Position numbers and translations under genes: made by a program. Below, piece after piece: positions 1 through 8,371 of a stretch of 53,208 bases of DNA. The notes beneath the pieces are model-generated. The model worked only from the letters and a program-made list of their open reading frames with translations. It did not search any database and was not told the DNA's origin. Position 1 is the first letter of the stretch. The number at the start of each line of letters is the position of its first letter. This DNA comes from Mycolicibacterium pyrenivorans (lineage in GTDB: Bacteria > Actinomycetota > Actinomycetes > Mycobacteriales > Mycobacteriaceae): contig NZ_JACKSH010000017.1 in the NCBI RefSeq assembly GCF_025821625.1, forward strand, positions 1-53,208. Reading direction: 5' to 3'.

Positions 1-84
1 TACGGCATCGTGCGCAAACTTCAACGCGCACTGGCTCATTGGATCGGCACCTGCCCACTATGCCACCACACCTTCCCCACCTAA
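1..84 (+). CDS. C-terminal tail of an unidentified protein (partial)
   Basis: Frame 1 is open from the window edge to a TAA at 82-84 and encodes 27 residues ending in TCPLCHHTFPT. The only recognisable element is a CxxCH pair, which could be half of a zinc or haem-type site. Most of the gene lies outside the window, so no family can be assigned. It runs toward the oppositely oriented oxidoreductase that ends at 116. Confidence 0.3.
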   Translation, partial: YGIVRKLQRALAHWIGTCPLCHHTFPT

Positions 85-115
85 CAAAGTACTACTAGGT
101 CACAGCCGGGTGCGT

Positions 116-1030
116 TCACCGGGCTGCGGATGTGACGAACCGGTCTGCGAAGTCGCGCAGATTCGCGATCACCTCGTGCCGGTCGTCGCCGACCGCGGAG
201 ACAATGACCCAGGTGACTCCGGCGCTCTCCAGTGCGGCCAGCACCGCCTGCTGCTCGTCAGTTGACTTGCCGTCAAGCATTACCGACGCCGAAAAGCAGA
301 TGTCCAGCGGTTGTGTCCGCCCGATGCTGGCGCCGTAGGCGCGGGCCCAGTCGATCGCCGACTTCAGTTCGTCGACAGTTGCGATTCCCGCCGTCCGCGA
401 AGCGGCCTCGTAGCCGACAGTGTTGAACGGTGCCCAGCCCTCGTATCGTGACACCGCGCGGCGTACGGCGATCTTGCTGTTGCCTCCGATCCAGACCGGC
501 GGCGGTGACCCTCCGGGAGGAAGGGGGCGGAACCGAACGCCGCGGGCCGAGAAGCGCGAGCCGTCATAGGCGACGTCGTCGCCGGTATAGATCTTGGCGA
601 GGACGTCGAGCGCCTCGTCCAGCAGTGCGCCACGGGTCTCGAAATCAACGCCAAGGGAACGGTATTCGGGCTTTAGATATCCAGCCCCCGTGCCGAGGAT
701 CAAGCGGCGGCCGGAGAGCATGTCGAGGCTCTGAATTAGCTTCGCCCCGAGGAAGGGGTTGCGGTAGGCGGCCACATAGATGTTCGTCAAGAGCCTGATG
801 GTGGACGTCCTGGCAGCGGCGAACGACAAGGCGACGAAGGGGTCAAGGGCGTGGTGGCCGCCGTGATCAAGCCACTTCGCGTCCGGCGCCGGATGATCGG
901 TCACGTGGACGGCGCCATATCCACAACTTTCCGCTGCGTTGGCGATCTCGGCGATCGCCTCGGCGGTAACGAACTCTGCGGCAGCCTCGACCTTTGTTGT
1001 CGGCAGCTCGAACGAGTAGTGGAGAGTCAC
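116..1030 (-). CDS. LLM-class, probably F420-dependent, oxidoreductase
   Basis: 304 residues with the features of the luciferase-like monooxygenase fold used by F420-dependent oxidoreductases. It has an early VTDHPAP segment, an LLTNIYV strand, the stretch RRLILGTGAGYLKPEYRSLG, and WIGGNSKIAVRRA in the second half. These proteins use F420 or FMN to oxidise or reduce small organic molecules in the cytosol; the substrate here is unknown. The open frame extends further upstream, but I chose the GTG at 1028-1030. The homologous protein begins there with VTLHYSFEL, an AAGGA-like ribosome site lies just upstream, and the extra N-terminal residues are low-complexity and unlike the family. It is transcribed away from the BVMO operon and follows the stump of a cysteine hydrolase gene on the same strand. 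The family call is firm; the cofactor is inferred from the family and the likely mycobacterial host. Confidence 0.85.
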   Translation of the reverse strand: MTLHYSFELPTTKVEAAAEFVTAEAIAEIANAAESCGYGAVHVTDHPAPDAKWLDHGGHHALDPFVALSFAAARTSTIRLLTNIYVAAYRNPFLGAKLIQSLDMLSGRRLILGTGAGYLKPEYRSLGVDFETRGALLDEALDVLAKIYTGDDVAYDGSRFSARGVRFRPLPPGGSPPPVWIGGNSKIAVRRAVSRYEGWAPFNTVGYEAASRTAGIATVDELKSAIDWARAYGASIGRTQPLDICFSASVMLDGKSTDEQQAVLAALESAGVTWVIVSAVGDDRHEVIANLRDFADRFVTSAAR

Positions 1031-1166
1031 GCTTGGGTGTCCTTTCGGAGGATTGCTTGCTTGTGGCGGCCCCGCATCGGCTATTGCCAGGCGGCTAGGT
1101 GTTGTCGATGCCCGTTGGTCCGAGTCCGAGGAGGCGCGCCAGTTGCGAGATCGTCTGGGTGAGCAC

Positions 1167-1484
1167 CTAATTTGGGCAATAGCGACCGCCCGGCTTGCCC
1201 GGCGTCCGATTCCCGCCAATTGTCCGCCCCGCGTCGAACGACCGGGCGTTCGGGTTCGATCCACGGCCGTCATGTCGGCGGTTGACTGAGCAGTGGGCGA
1301 CGGTCACACCGGCGGCACGTGCAGCCGCAGGAGACCTGGCGACGTTCCGGATCGCCCCGCGCTGTGCCTCGGTGGCGACTGCCGGCAAGGTGCTGTCCAG
1401 CGCTACGGCACCGCCCGGGCATTCCTCAGTGACCACAGCCGCAATCAACGGATCGAGCAGGTCGGCGAGGCTGGGCTGGGGCAT
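1167..1484 (-). pseudogene. N-terminal stump of an isochorismatase-like cysteine hydrolase
   Basis: The reading frame from ATG 1484 gives about 90 residues that follow the start of isochorismatase-family cysteine hydrolases: a DPLIAAVVTEECPGG strand, a STLPAVATEAQRG segment, then ARAAGVTVAHC, followed by RRHDGRGSNPNARSFDAGR as in family members. The rest of the fold, with the catalytic Lys and Cys region, is missing. The frame stops at 1167, and the 136 bases before the next gene start show no continuation in any frame I checked. It therefore looks like a deletion remnant rather than a functional enzyme. The family assignment rests on remembered sequence pattern and is moderate; the truncation is clear if the family is right. 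Confidence 0.45.
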
Positions 1485-1548
1485 TCGAGGTCCTCGATCT
1501 GTTAGATGGCGGGGGTGGTCAGATGAGGCATCAGAGCCTTCCGGCGGC

Positions 1549-1564
1549 GAGAACTAGAATTCTC
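1549..1564. promoter_or_regulatory. GAGAA-N6-TTCTC dyad (motif 1, copy 1)
   Basis: GAGAA CTAGAA TTCTC is a perfect 5-bp inverted repeat with a 6-bp spacer. It lies about 90 bases upstream of the BVMO start and in the promoter gap of the divergent hydrolase stump. The same arms and spacing recur at 4540, 14206 and 39376, always in promoter gaps. Size and symmetry suit a dimeric repressor of the TetR type; the protein that binds it is not known. Confidence 0.6.
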
Positions 1565-1592
1565 TCTGGACGATATCGAGCATTTGCGTAGG

Positions 1593-1604
1593 ATGCCATG
1601 GCAT
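1593..1604. promoter_or_regulatory. 12-bp perfect palindrome upstream of the BVMO gene
   Basis: ATGCCATGGCAT is a perfect palindrome 47 bases upstream of the BVMO start codon and 29 bases downstream of the GAGAA/TTCTC dyad. It could be an operator overlapping the transcription start region or part of a leader hairpin. I saw no second copy in the window, so this is weaker than the recurrent motifs. Confidence 0.3.
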
Positions 1605-1651
1605 GCGCGCGGCATGGATAGCGCATGGGATTCATAGAAGAAGGAGCCACC

Positions 1652-3325
1652 GTGGTTAACGCCGATACGGCCGTCGCGAATGTGAATCAGAGTTCGGGCG
1701 AGACCGACTTCGATGTCGTCGTCATCGGAGCCGGATTCGCTGGCCTCTACGCACTGCATCGATGCCGTGAAATGGGCTTTCGTACGGTCAGCCTCGAGAA
1801 AGCTGACTCGGTGGGTGGCACGTGGCTGTTTAACCGGTATCCGGGTGCGCGATGCGATATCGAGAGCATTGAATATTCCTACAGCTTCTCCGAGGAGATC
1901 CAGCAGGAGTGGGTGTGGACGGAGAACATGCCCGCTCAGCCCGAGATCGAGGCGTATCTCAACTTCGTCGCCGACCGGCTCGACCTTCGCCGCGACATCA
2001 AATTCACCACCCATGTAGTGGCCATGCAGTTCAGTGACACTGACGCGGCGTGGACGATCCGCACCGAGGGCGGGGAGATTTTCACCGCTGGCTTCGTGAT
2101 CGCGGCTTCGGGGATCTTGTCCGTGCCTCTCGAACCCACCATCGAAGGCATGGAGTCATTCGGCGGAGAGTCGCTGTTCACCAACCGCTGGCCCCGCGAC
2201 AAAGTCTCCTTTGCGAACAAGCGGGTTGGCATCATTGGCACCGGATCGACAGGTGTACAGGCAATCCCCGTCGTCGCCCGGGAGGCGGCACATCTCACCG
2301 TGTTCCAGCGCTCGCCCGCCTACACGTTGCCCTGGGAGGTCCGCAGTCTTGACGACGGCGAACTTGACGAGATGAAAGCTCGCTACCCGGAGATCAGGGC
2401 GGCCCAGCGGGAGCACTTCGTCGGCGCAGCCAGGTTGACCGCCTTTTCGTTCATGCTCGGCATGATGGAGCGTCCGCGTCTGCTGGCCACATCCGAAGAA
2501 GAGCGCCAGCGCGCGGTTGAAGACGACGGTGTCAAGGGGGCACTGAACTGGAGTGATGTCTTCACCGACATGGAAGCCAACGACCTTGCGCGAAGGCTTT
2601 ACGGTCGGGCTATCGCCAGAATCGTCACGAATCCGGACACTGCCGCGTCGCTGGTGCCCAGCCACGCGTTCGGTTGCAAACGGCCGATCATCGACCAGGG
2701 GTACTACGAGACCTATAACCGCGACAACGTCACATTGGTCGACCTGCGCAAGGGGGCGCTGAAGCGGGTGATCCCCACCGGCATCGAAACCGAGCAGGGT
2801 ACCTATGACATCGATGTGATCATCTTCGCCACGGGCTTCGACGCCATGACCGGCGCGCTGACCAAGATGGATATCCGCGGGCGCCTGGGGCAGTCGCTGC
2901 GTGATCGATGGAGCAGCGACGGCGCCGGCTCCTACCTGGGATTGGCGGTGGCTGGCTTCCCCAATATGTTCGTCGTCCAGGCCCCCGGCAGCCCCGCTCC
3001 GTCGAGCAATTACATAGCTGTGATGGAGGCCAACGTCGAATGGATAACCGATTGTCTGGCCCACCTTCGGCACCGGGGCCATCGCACCATCGAGGCGACA
3101 GCACAGGCTCAGCAGGAGTGGATGGAGCACACCACCTCGATGGTGAAGGGATCGTTGTTCACCCATCCCTCCTGTAACTCCTGGTACAACGGGGGCAACG
3201 TGGCCGGCAAGAAGAAGATGTACATGGGCTACATAGCGGGGGTACCCGAATACCGTCGACGCTGTGACGTGGCCGCGGCCAACGGATATGCCGGCTTCGA
3301 CATCGATTCGGCGCCATCGACGTGA
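1652..3325 (+). CDS. Type I Baeyer-Villiger monooxygenase (flavin, NADPH)
   Basis: 557 residues. Class B flavin monooxygenases insert oxygen next to a ketone, giving an ester or lactone with FAD and NADPH. Two Rossmann motifs are visible: GAGFAG at residues 26-31 for FAD and GTGSTG at 196-201 for NADPH. The segments GGTW..NRYPGARCD (55-69) and ATGFD near the C-terminus are typical of the cyclohexanone/steroid monooxygenase group. The BVMO fingerprint FxGxxxHxxxW(P) is present at 170-181 as FGGESLFTNRWP, with Phe176 where the usual His stands. I chose GTG 1652 over the in-frame ATG 1625 because GAAGGAG lies 7 bases upstream of it. The stop overlaps the start of the alpha/beta hydrolase, the usual partner that opens the ester or lactone. 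Two candidate operators precede it. The family is certain; the substrate is not readable. Confidence 0.9.
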   Translation: MVNADTAVANVNQSSGETDFDVVVIGAGFAGLYALHRCREMGFRTVSLEKADSVGGTWLFNRYPGARCDIESIEYSYSFSEEIQQEWVWTENMPAQPEIEAYLNFVADRLDLRRDIKFTTHVVAMQFSDTDAAWTIRTEGGEIFTAGFVIAASGILSVPLEPTIEGMESFGGESLFTNRWPRDKVSFANKRVGIIGTGSTGVQAIPVVAREAAHLTVFQRSPAYTLPWEVRSLDDGELDEMKARYPEIRAAQREHFVGAARLTAFSFMLGMMERPRLLATSEEERQRAVEDDGVKGALNWSDVFTDMEANDLARRLYGRAIARIVTNPDTAASLVPSHAFGCKRPIIDQGYYETYNRDNVTLVDLRKGALKRVIPTGIETEQGTYDIDVIIFATGFDAMTGALTKMDIRGRLGQSLRDRWSSDGAGSYLGLAVAGFPNMFVVQAPGSPAPSSNYIAVMEANVEWITDCLAHLRHRGHRTIEATAQAQQEWMEHTTSMVKGSLFTHPSCNSWYNGGNVAGKKKMYMGYIAGVPEYRRRCDVAAANGYAGFDIDSAPST

Positions 3326-4422
3326 TCCCGCTGCGGCAGGCGGCCCGTGATTTCGGCATGGTTGTGCCGCGCTCGCTCGCCGAGGTTCGCGCAGGCCCAG
3401 GATGGGAGCCCCTGCAGCCCAGTGGTATTCGCCGAGTGGCTGAAGTCGCGATCGACGAGATGGCGCTCGCTGGAATGACGCTGACGGGACCGATGGGTGG
3501 GCTAGGGCGTCCGGTGCAGGATTACGAGCGGGTCGCTGCCGAACTCGTCTCGCTCGGCATCGGCCGCGCACACGTCGATCCTGCCGTCCTGTGCCCCAGG
3601 GCTACCACATCGCACCGTCTCGGCCGCGTGCGCTATGAAAGGATGACCTACCGCCACCGTCCCGGCCTGCCCCCCGTGCTTGAGGCCGAGGGCCTCGGGG
3701 GGCCCGCTGACGGTGTGGTGCATCTCATCCGGCACAGCGACGGTCCGCGGCCCTGGCTGATATGGGTGCACGGTACGGGAATGGGTGGACCCGCCGACAT
3801 CGCCGCGTCCCGGTCCTACCGATTTTTCAGCAAACTGGGATTAAATATCGCCCTGCCCATCCAACCGGGCCAGGGCATCCGTCGTCGGGCCTGGCCGGCC
3901 TACCCGGCCGTCGATCCGATCGACAATGTCGCCGGAATGATGCGCACGATCTCGGAGGTACGCGCCGTTGTCCGGTGGGTCCAGCCGCAGGCGACCAGCG
4001 TCGCTGTCGCCGGGCTGTCGTTGGGCTCGGCGGTCGCCGCGTTCGTTTCATACCTCGAGCCTCAAGTGGACGCGGTCGCACTGTACGTGCCGATTCTCGG
4101 ACTCAATCAGATGATCGCCCAACATCAGCAACGCTGGGGTAGCGCGGGCGCCGAGCTCGGCCGGGTCATGCAGTCCGACGCGGTGTCAGCCCTCACGTCC
4201 GTCGTTGACCCCCTGGCCGTGGAACCGGCTGCACCGGCCGACCGTCGGTTGATCGTCGGAGCGTGGCACGACCGGATGGCGCTGCGGCGCCCAGCCGAGG
4301 CTCTGAACGAGAAATGGAAGGGAAAGCTGCACTGGCACGACGGTGGCCACGTCGGCGTTATGTTTTCCAGCACGGTCACCTCCATCACCGAGGACTTCCT
4401 TCGCCGGGTTGCGTCAACATGA
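3322..4422 (+). CDS. Alpha/beta hydrolase, probable ester/lactone hydrolase
   Basis: 366 residues. The alpha/beta-hydrolase core is visible from about residue 145: an HGTGMGG oxyanion-hole segment (150-156), the nucleophile elbow GLSLG with Ser233, an acid candidate Asp317 in GAWHD, and His343 in HDGGHVG. The first 130 residues form an N-terminal extension without obvious motifs. Its GTG start overlaps the BVMO TGA by four bases (GTGA), so the two are probably translationally coupled. In several characterised pathways a hydrolase next to a BVMO opens the ester or lactone it makes, and that is the simplest role here. The catalytic triad is read from motif positions and not from alignment. Confidence 0.8.
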   Translation: MIPLRQAARDFGMVVPRSLAEVRAGPGWEPLQPSGIRRVAEVAIDEMALAGMTLTGPMGGLGRPVQDYERVAAELVSLGIGRAHVDPAVLCPRATTSHRLGRVRYERMTYRHRPGLPPVLEAEGLGGPADGVVHLIRHSDGPRPWLIWVHGTGMGGPADIAASRSYRFFSKLGLNIALPIQPGQGIRRRAWPAYPAVDPIDNVAGMMRTISEVRAVVRWVQPQATSVAVAGLSLGSAVAAFVSYLEPQVDAVALYVPILGLNQMIAQHQQRWGSAGAELGRVMQSDAVSALTSVVDPLAVEPAAPADRRLIVGAWHDRMALRRPAEALNEKWKGKLHWHDGGHVGVMFSSTVTSITEDFLRRVAST

Positions 4423-4537
4423 GCCAACTCGCCTGCCCGCCCGCAGTGTCGGAACGCTTCGGCGACCTGCCGGCAGTTGTTCGCGCCCGCCGTGGCGGTG
4501 CCGACGGCGGTTGGGATATGGCCGTTCTATATACTCG

Positions 4538-4557
4538 ACGAGAAGATATGTTCTCGT
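4538..4557. promoter_or_regulatory. GAGAA-N6-TTCTC dyad (motif 1, copy 2) beside a TATACT box
   Basis: ACGAGAA GATATG TTCTCGT has perfect 7-bp arms and contains the motif-1 core at 4540-4555. A -10-like TATACT sits directly upstream at 4530-4535, so bound protein would block or flank RNA polymerase. It lies in the 289-base gap between the hydrolase and the ALDH gene, suggesting a second promoter inside the BVMO gene group. I saw no convincing -35 box at a normal spacing. Confidence 0.6.
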
Positions 4558-4711
4558 TCGTGATCAGACTCGGGCCGGCGCTCGAAGAGCCTTCCAGGCT
4601 GACGGCCATCGCGTGCAGTGCTCCAGTCTCGTGCCGGAGCGTCCACCATGCAGCACTGCCTTTGCAATCTCGCTCGCGGCGCCGGACACCGCCTCTAACA
4701 CAGGAGAATTC

Positions 4712-6178
4712 ATGCACGAACACCGGATGCTCATCGACGGACAGCTGGTCGACGCCCAAGATGGCAAAACCTTCCAGAACATCAACCCGACCACCGAAGA
4801 AGTACTGGGTGATGTCGCCGACGGCTCTCGTAGTGATGCTGAACGCGCGGTAGCCGCGGCCCGGCGCGCATTCGACAACACCGATTGGGGCCGTGATCAC
4901 GAAGGCCGTAAGCAGAGCCTTCTGCAGCTGCAGAAGGCTCTGGAGGCCGAGCGCGAGGAGTTCCGTGCAGAACTGATCGCCGAGGTCGGATGTCCGGTGC
5001 TGCTGACCCATGGCCCACAGTTGGACGCACCGATCAACGAGGCGATCAAATGGCCCGCCGAACAGATCGACACCTTCCCTTGGACGCGGTCGCTGGGGGA
5101 AAAGGACCCGTTTGGCTGGGGCATGATCGCCGAGCGGGAGGTCTGGAAGGAACCGGTCGGTGTTGTCGGGGTGATTGTTCCGTGGAACTTTCCGCTCGAG
5201 ATCACCCTGAACAAACTCGGCCCGGTCTTGGCGATGGGCAATACCTGTGTGATTAAGCCCGCCCCGGATACCCCGTACAACGCGACGCGGTTGGGTCGGC
5301 TGATCGCTGAACACACCGACATCCCGCCGGGTGTCGTGAACATCGTCACCTCATCCGATCACTCGGTCGGCGAGATCTTGTCGACGTCTCCCGATGTGGA
5401 CATGGTGGCCTTCACCGGATCTACTGCCACAGGGAAGAGAATCATGGCGGCCGCGTCGGGAACGTTGAAGTCGACGTTCCTCGAACTCGGTGGGAAGTCG
5501 GCGAACATCATTCTCGACGATGCGGACTTTCCATCGGCGGTTGGTACGGCGGCGGCGGTGTGTACCCACGGCGGCCAGGGCTGCGCAATCTCCACGCGAC
5601 TGCTGGTGCCCCGATCGCGCTATCAGGAGGCGGTCGACATCGTCACCGAGGGTATGAAGAACATCGGTTACGGCGACCCCAACGATCCGTCGAACTTGCA
5701 GGGGCCACAGGTATCCAAGCGTCAGCAGGAGAGGGTGCTGAGCTACATCGAGAAGGGCAAGGCAGAAGGCGCGAAACTTGTCGTCGGCGGCGGGATTCCT
5801 GCCCATCTGCCCAAGGGGTACTTCGTCGAACCGACCCTATTCATCGATGTCGACAACAAGATGACGATCGCGCAGGAAGAGATCTTCGGACCCGTTCTGG
5901 TCGTCATCCCGTTCGACGACGACGACGATGCGGTCCGGATCGCCAACGACTCGCCCTACGGGCTGTCCGGGCAGATCAGCTCCGGCGATATCAACCGGGC
6001 GCGCGACGTGGCCAGCCGCATCCGCACCGGAACGCTAGGTCTCAACGGCGCGGTCTGGTACGGGGCGGACGCGCCATTCGGTGGCTACAAGCAGTCCGGC
6101 GTCGGGCGCCAATGCGGTATCGAAGGTCTGGAAATCTTTACGCAGACCAAGACTGTGGCGCTGCCGCCGGGAAGCTGA
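4712..6178 (+). CDS. NAD(P)-dependent aldehyde dehydrogenase
   Basis: 488 residues, the normal length for the ALDH superfamily, which oxidises aldehydes to acids. The core motifs are all present: VIVPWNFP (155-161) at the cofactor site, FTGSTATGK (234-242), LELGGKSAN with general base Glu258, GGQGC with catalytic Cys291, and EEIFGPV near the C-terminus. The open frame extends upstream, but AGGAG at 4702-4706 precedes ATG 4712, and the sequence from there begins like an ALDH. It follows the BVMO and hydrolase and precedes a crotonase and a thiolase. A reasonable role is oxidising the alcohol-derived aldehyde released after ester or lactone cleavage, so the acid can enter beta-oxidation. The aldehyde itself is unknown. 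Confidence 0.9.
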   Translation: MHEHRMLIDGQLVDAQDGKTFQNINPTTEEVLGDVADGSRSDAERAVAAARRAFDNTDWGRDHEGRKQSLLQLQKALEAEREEFRAELIAEVGCPVLLTHGPQLDAPINEAIKWPAEQIDTFPWTRSLGEKDPFGWGMIAEREVWKEPVGVVGVIVPWNFPLEITLNKLGPVLAMGNTCVIKPAPDTPYNATRLGRLIAEHTDIPPGVVNIVTSSDHSVGEILSTSPDVDMVAFTGSTATGKRIMAAASGTLKSTFLELGGKSANIILDDADFPSAVGTAAAVCTHGGQGCAISTRLLVPRSRYQEAVDIVTEGMKNIGYGDPNDPSNLQGPQVSKRQQERVLSYIEKGKAEGAKLVVGGGIPAHLPKGYFVEPTLFIDVDNKMTIAQEEIFGPVLVVIPFDDDDDAVRIANDSPYGLSGQISSGDINRARDVASRIRTGTLGLNGAVWYGADAPFGGYKQSGVGRQCGIEGLEIFTQTKTVALPPGS

Positions 6179-6216
6179 CGCACCCAAAGCCCAACGCCGA
6201 CAACCGGGAGTGCACT

Positions 6217-7125
6217 ATGTCTGATTTTGAGTTCGTGAAATACGAGGTCCTCGATGAGGGGCGCATCGTGCGGATCGCATTGAATCGGCCCGAACAGCGC
6301 AATGCGCAGAGTCGCGGCATGCTCGTGGAACTCAACGAGGCATTCCTGCGGGCCGAAGCCGATGACCACGTCCGGGTCGTCATCTTGGCCGGTGAGGGTC
6401 CGATGTTCTCGTCGGGGCACGACATCGGCTCCAAACAGGCGATGGCTGAGTACACGCCAGGACCGGGGCAGCACCCCACCATGACAATCAACGGTGGCAC
6501 TCGGGCGGGCACTGAGAGCCGCATGCTTCAGGAGTGGCACTACTTCTTCCAGAACACGCTGCGCTGGCGCAATCTGCGCAAGATCACCATCGCGCAGGTC
6601 CATGGCGATGTGTTCTCGGCGGGCTTGATGTTGATGTGGGCCTGCGATCTCATCGTCGGCAGTGAGGAGGTCCGATTCGCCGATGTGGTCGGGACTCGCC
6701 TCGGTATGTGCGGTATGGAGTACTTCGGCCACCCCTGGGAGTTCGGGCCGCGCAAGACCAAGGAGCTCATGCTCACCGGGGATGCCATCGACATCCACGA
6801 AGCGCACCGGCTTGGCATGGTGAGCAAGGTGTTCCCGCGCGATGAACTACCGGAGCGCACTCTGGACATGGCCCGCCGGATCGCCTCGGTCCCGACGGTG
6901 GCGGCCCTGCTGATCAAAGAGTCGGTAAACCAGACGGTCGACAACATGGGCTTCTACAACTCGCTGCAGGCATGCTTCTCACTTCACCAGATGAACCACG
7001 CGCACTGGGCCGAGGTTCGTGACGACGGCGGGGCGGTTGCGGGTGAAGAGCAAGGCGTCCCCAACTGGAGAACAGCACCACCGATCGTCACCGCGGTCAA
7101 GGATCGGGTCCGCGTCGCCGAATAG
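6217..7125 (+). CDS. Enoyl-CoA hydratase/isomerase family protein (crotonase)
   Basis: 302 residues of the crotonase fold, whose members hydrate, isomerise or cleave CoA thioesters. The first oxyanion-hole segment is visible as MFSSGHDI and the second as VHGDVFSAGLMLMWACDLIV, where a small-residue turn replaces the common AGGG. The later FGPRKTKELMLTG and AHRLGMVSKVF segments are typical of the family. It starts at ATG 6217, 38 bases after the ALDH, and precedes the thiolase by 46 bases, so the three probably form one transcript. It may act as a hydratase, or as a C-C hydrolase in ring cleavage of a CoA ester. The tail from about residue 250 (MNHAHWAEV onward) is slightly longer than in minimal crotonases. 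Confidence 0.85.
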   Translation: MSDFEFVKYEVLDEGRIVRIALNRPEQRNAQSRGMLVELNEAFLRAEADDHVRVVILAGEGPMFSSGHDIGSKQAMAEYTPGPGQHPTMTINGGTRAGTESRMLQEWHYFFQNTLRWRNLRKITIAQVHGDVFSAGLMLMWACDLIVGSEEVRFADVVGTRLGMCGMEYFGHPWEFGPRKTKELMLTGDAIDIHEAHRLGMVSKVFPRDELPERTLDMARRIASVPTVAALLIKESVNQTVDNMGFYNSLQACFSLHQMNHAHWAEVRDDGGAVAGEEQGVPNWRTAPPIVTAVKDRVRVAE

Positions 7126-7171
7126 CTCTATCTCACAACTTATTTCGTTGACAACTGATGAAAGGACTTTC

Positions 7172-8347
7172 ATGCCGAAACCCGTCGTTGTAGGTGCCGC
7201 TCGTACTGCGATCGGCCGGGCCTTCAAAGGATCACTGGTGAACACCACTCCCGAGGAGCTAGCTACGACCATCCTGGAGGCTGTCGTCGAACGGTCTGGG
7301 GTCGATCCGGCGTCGATCGACGACATCATGTTTGCCGAATCACACTATGGGGGAGGCGATCTCGCGCGCTACGCTGCGGCAAAGCTCGGCATGAACACGG
7401 TGCCGGGCCAGGCGCTGAACCTGCACTGCGCCGGCAGCCTGACCGCGGTAGCCAACGCGGCCGCGCAGGTCAATTCCGGGATGGATCGCACGGTCGTTGC
7501 CGGTGGCGTGCAGTCGTTATCGATGATACCGCTGATGAAGGTCCGCATTCCAGGACCGGAGGCCGAATTCGAGGACATGTGGATCCCGCCGTCACATCCT
7601 GAGACGGCGGATGCACCTACCCGCGACATGCCGATCACGGTTGGGTGGAACACTGCGCAAGCTGTCGGAATCAGCAGGCGCGAGATGGACGAATGGGCGT
7701 TGCGGTCACATCAACGGGCAATCAAGGCGATCGATGACGGCGTGTTCGCCGACGAAATCGTTCCGCTCAAGATCACCGGACCCGATGGTTCGGTCACGAG
7801 TTTCACCGTCGATGAATCTCCCCGCCGCGGTACCACCATGGAGCGTCTGGAAGCTCTGCCGGTGTTGCACCCTGAGATCCCAGAATTCTCGATCACAGCG
7901 GGCAACAGCAGCGGCACCAATGACGCCGCGGCGGCGATGGTCGTGATGGACTCCGAGATCGCGTCGTCGGCAGGGCTCAATGCACTGGGGGTCGTCCGGG
8001 CTTGGGCAGCGGCCGGCGTCGAGCCGAAGGACACCGGCCTCGGGGCGGTCTTCGCGATCGGCAAGGTGCTCGACCGCACCGGATTGTCGGCCGGCGATGT
8101 CGCCCTCTGGGAGATCAACGAAGCTTTCGCATCGGTTCCGATCGCGGCATGCCGTGAGTTCGGTATCGACGAGGAACTGGTGAACATTTACGGCAGTGGG
8201 TGCAGCCTGGGGCATCCCATCGCGGCCAGCGGTGCGCGGATGCTCACCACACTCTTCTACGAGTTGAACCGTCGAGGTGGTGGGATCGGTGTGGCTGCTA
8301 TGTGTGCCGGCGGCGGCCAGGGCGGCGCCGTTGTCATCGAGGTCTGA
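7172..8347 (+). CDS. Thiolase (acetyl-CoA acyltransferase)
   Basis: 391 residues, standard for degradative thiolases, which split 3-ketoacyl-CoA with CoA. The nucleophilic Cys86 lies in NLHCAGSL, His348 in SLGHPIAASG and the second Cys378 in CAGGGQGG. NEAFA is present about 40 residues before the GHP motif. The segment after the nucleophile reads C-A-G-S rather than the common C-x-S-G, a small departure. ATG 7172 has AAAGGA upstream. It ends the BVMO, hydrolase, ALDH, crotonase series and would release acetyl-CoA or propionyl-CoA from the chain made by those enzymes. A biosynthetic direction cannot be excluded but does not fit the neighbours. Confidence 0.9.
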   Translation: MPKPVVVGAARTAIGRAFKGSLVNTTPEELATTILEAVVERSGVDPASIDDIMFAESHYGGGDLARYAAAKLGMNTVPGQALNLHCAGSLTAVANAAAQVNSGMDRTVVAGGVQSLSMIPLMKVRIPGPEAEFEDMWIPPSHPETADAPTRDMPITVGWNTAQAVGISRREMDEWALRSHQRAIKAIDDGVFADEIVPLKITGPDGSVTSFTVDESPRRGTTMERLEALPVLHPEIPEFSITAGNSSGTNDAAAAMVVMDSEIASSAGLNALGVVRAWAAAGVEPKDTGLGAVFAIGKVLDRTGLSAGDVALWEINEAFASVPIAACREFGIDEELVNIYGSGCSLGHPIAASGARMLTTLFYELNRRGGGIGVAAMCAGGGQGGAVVIEV

Positions 8348-8371
8348 CCGACGTGACGATGTCTCGACACG

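Noticed and set aside
2156..3571. 471-codon open frame on the minus strand opposite the BVMO
   Set aside because: It is antisense to a clear BVMO and rich in Arg, Gly and His, with no recognisable domain; a product of high GC codon bias.
4511..4535. TTGGGA/TATACT as a full promoter before the ALDH
   Set aside because: The spacing between the boxes is 13 bases, too short for a standard promoter; only the TATACT beside the dyad is kept as a hint.
5560..6216. Upstream extension of the crotonase frame inside the ALDH gene
   Set aside because: The extension is Arg-rich out-of-frame ALDH sequence; the crotonase begins at ATG 6217.
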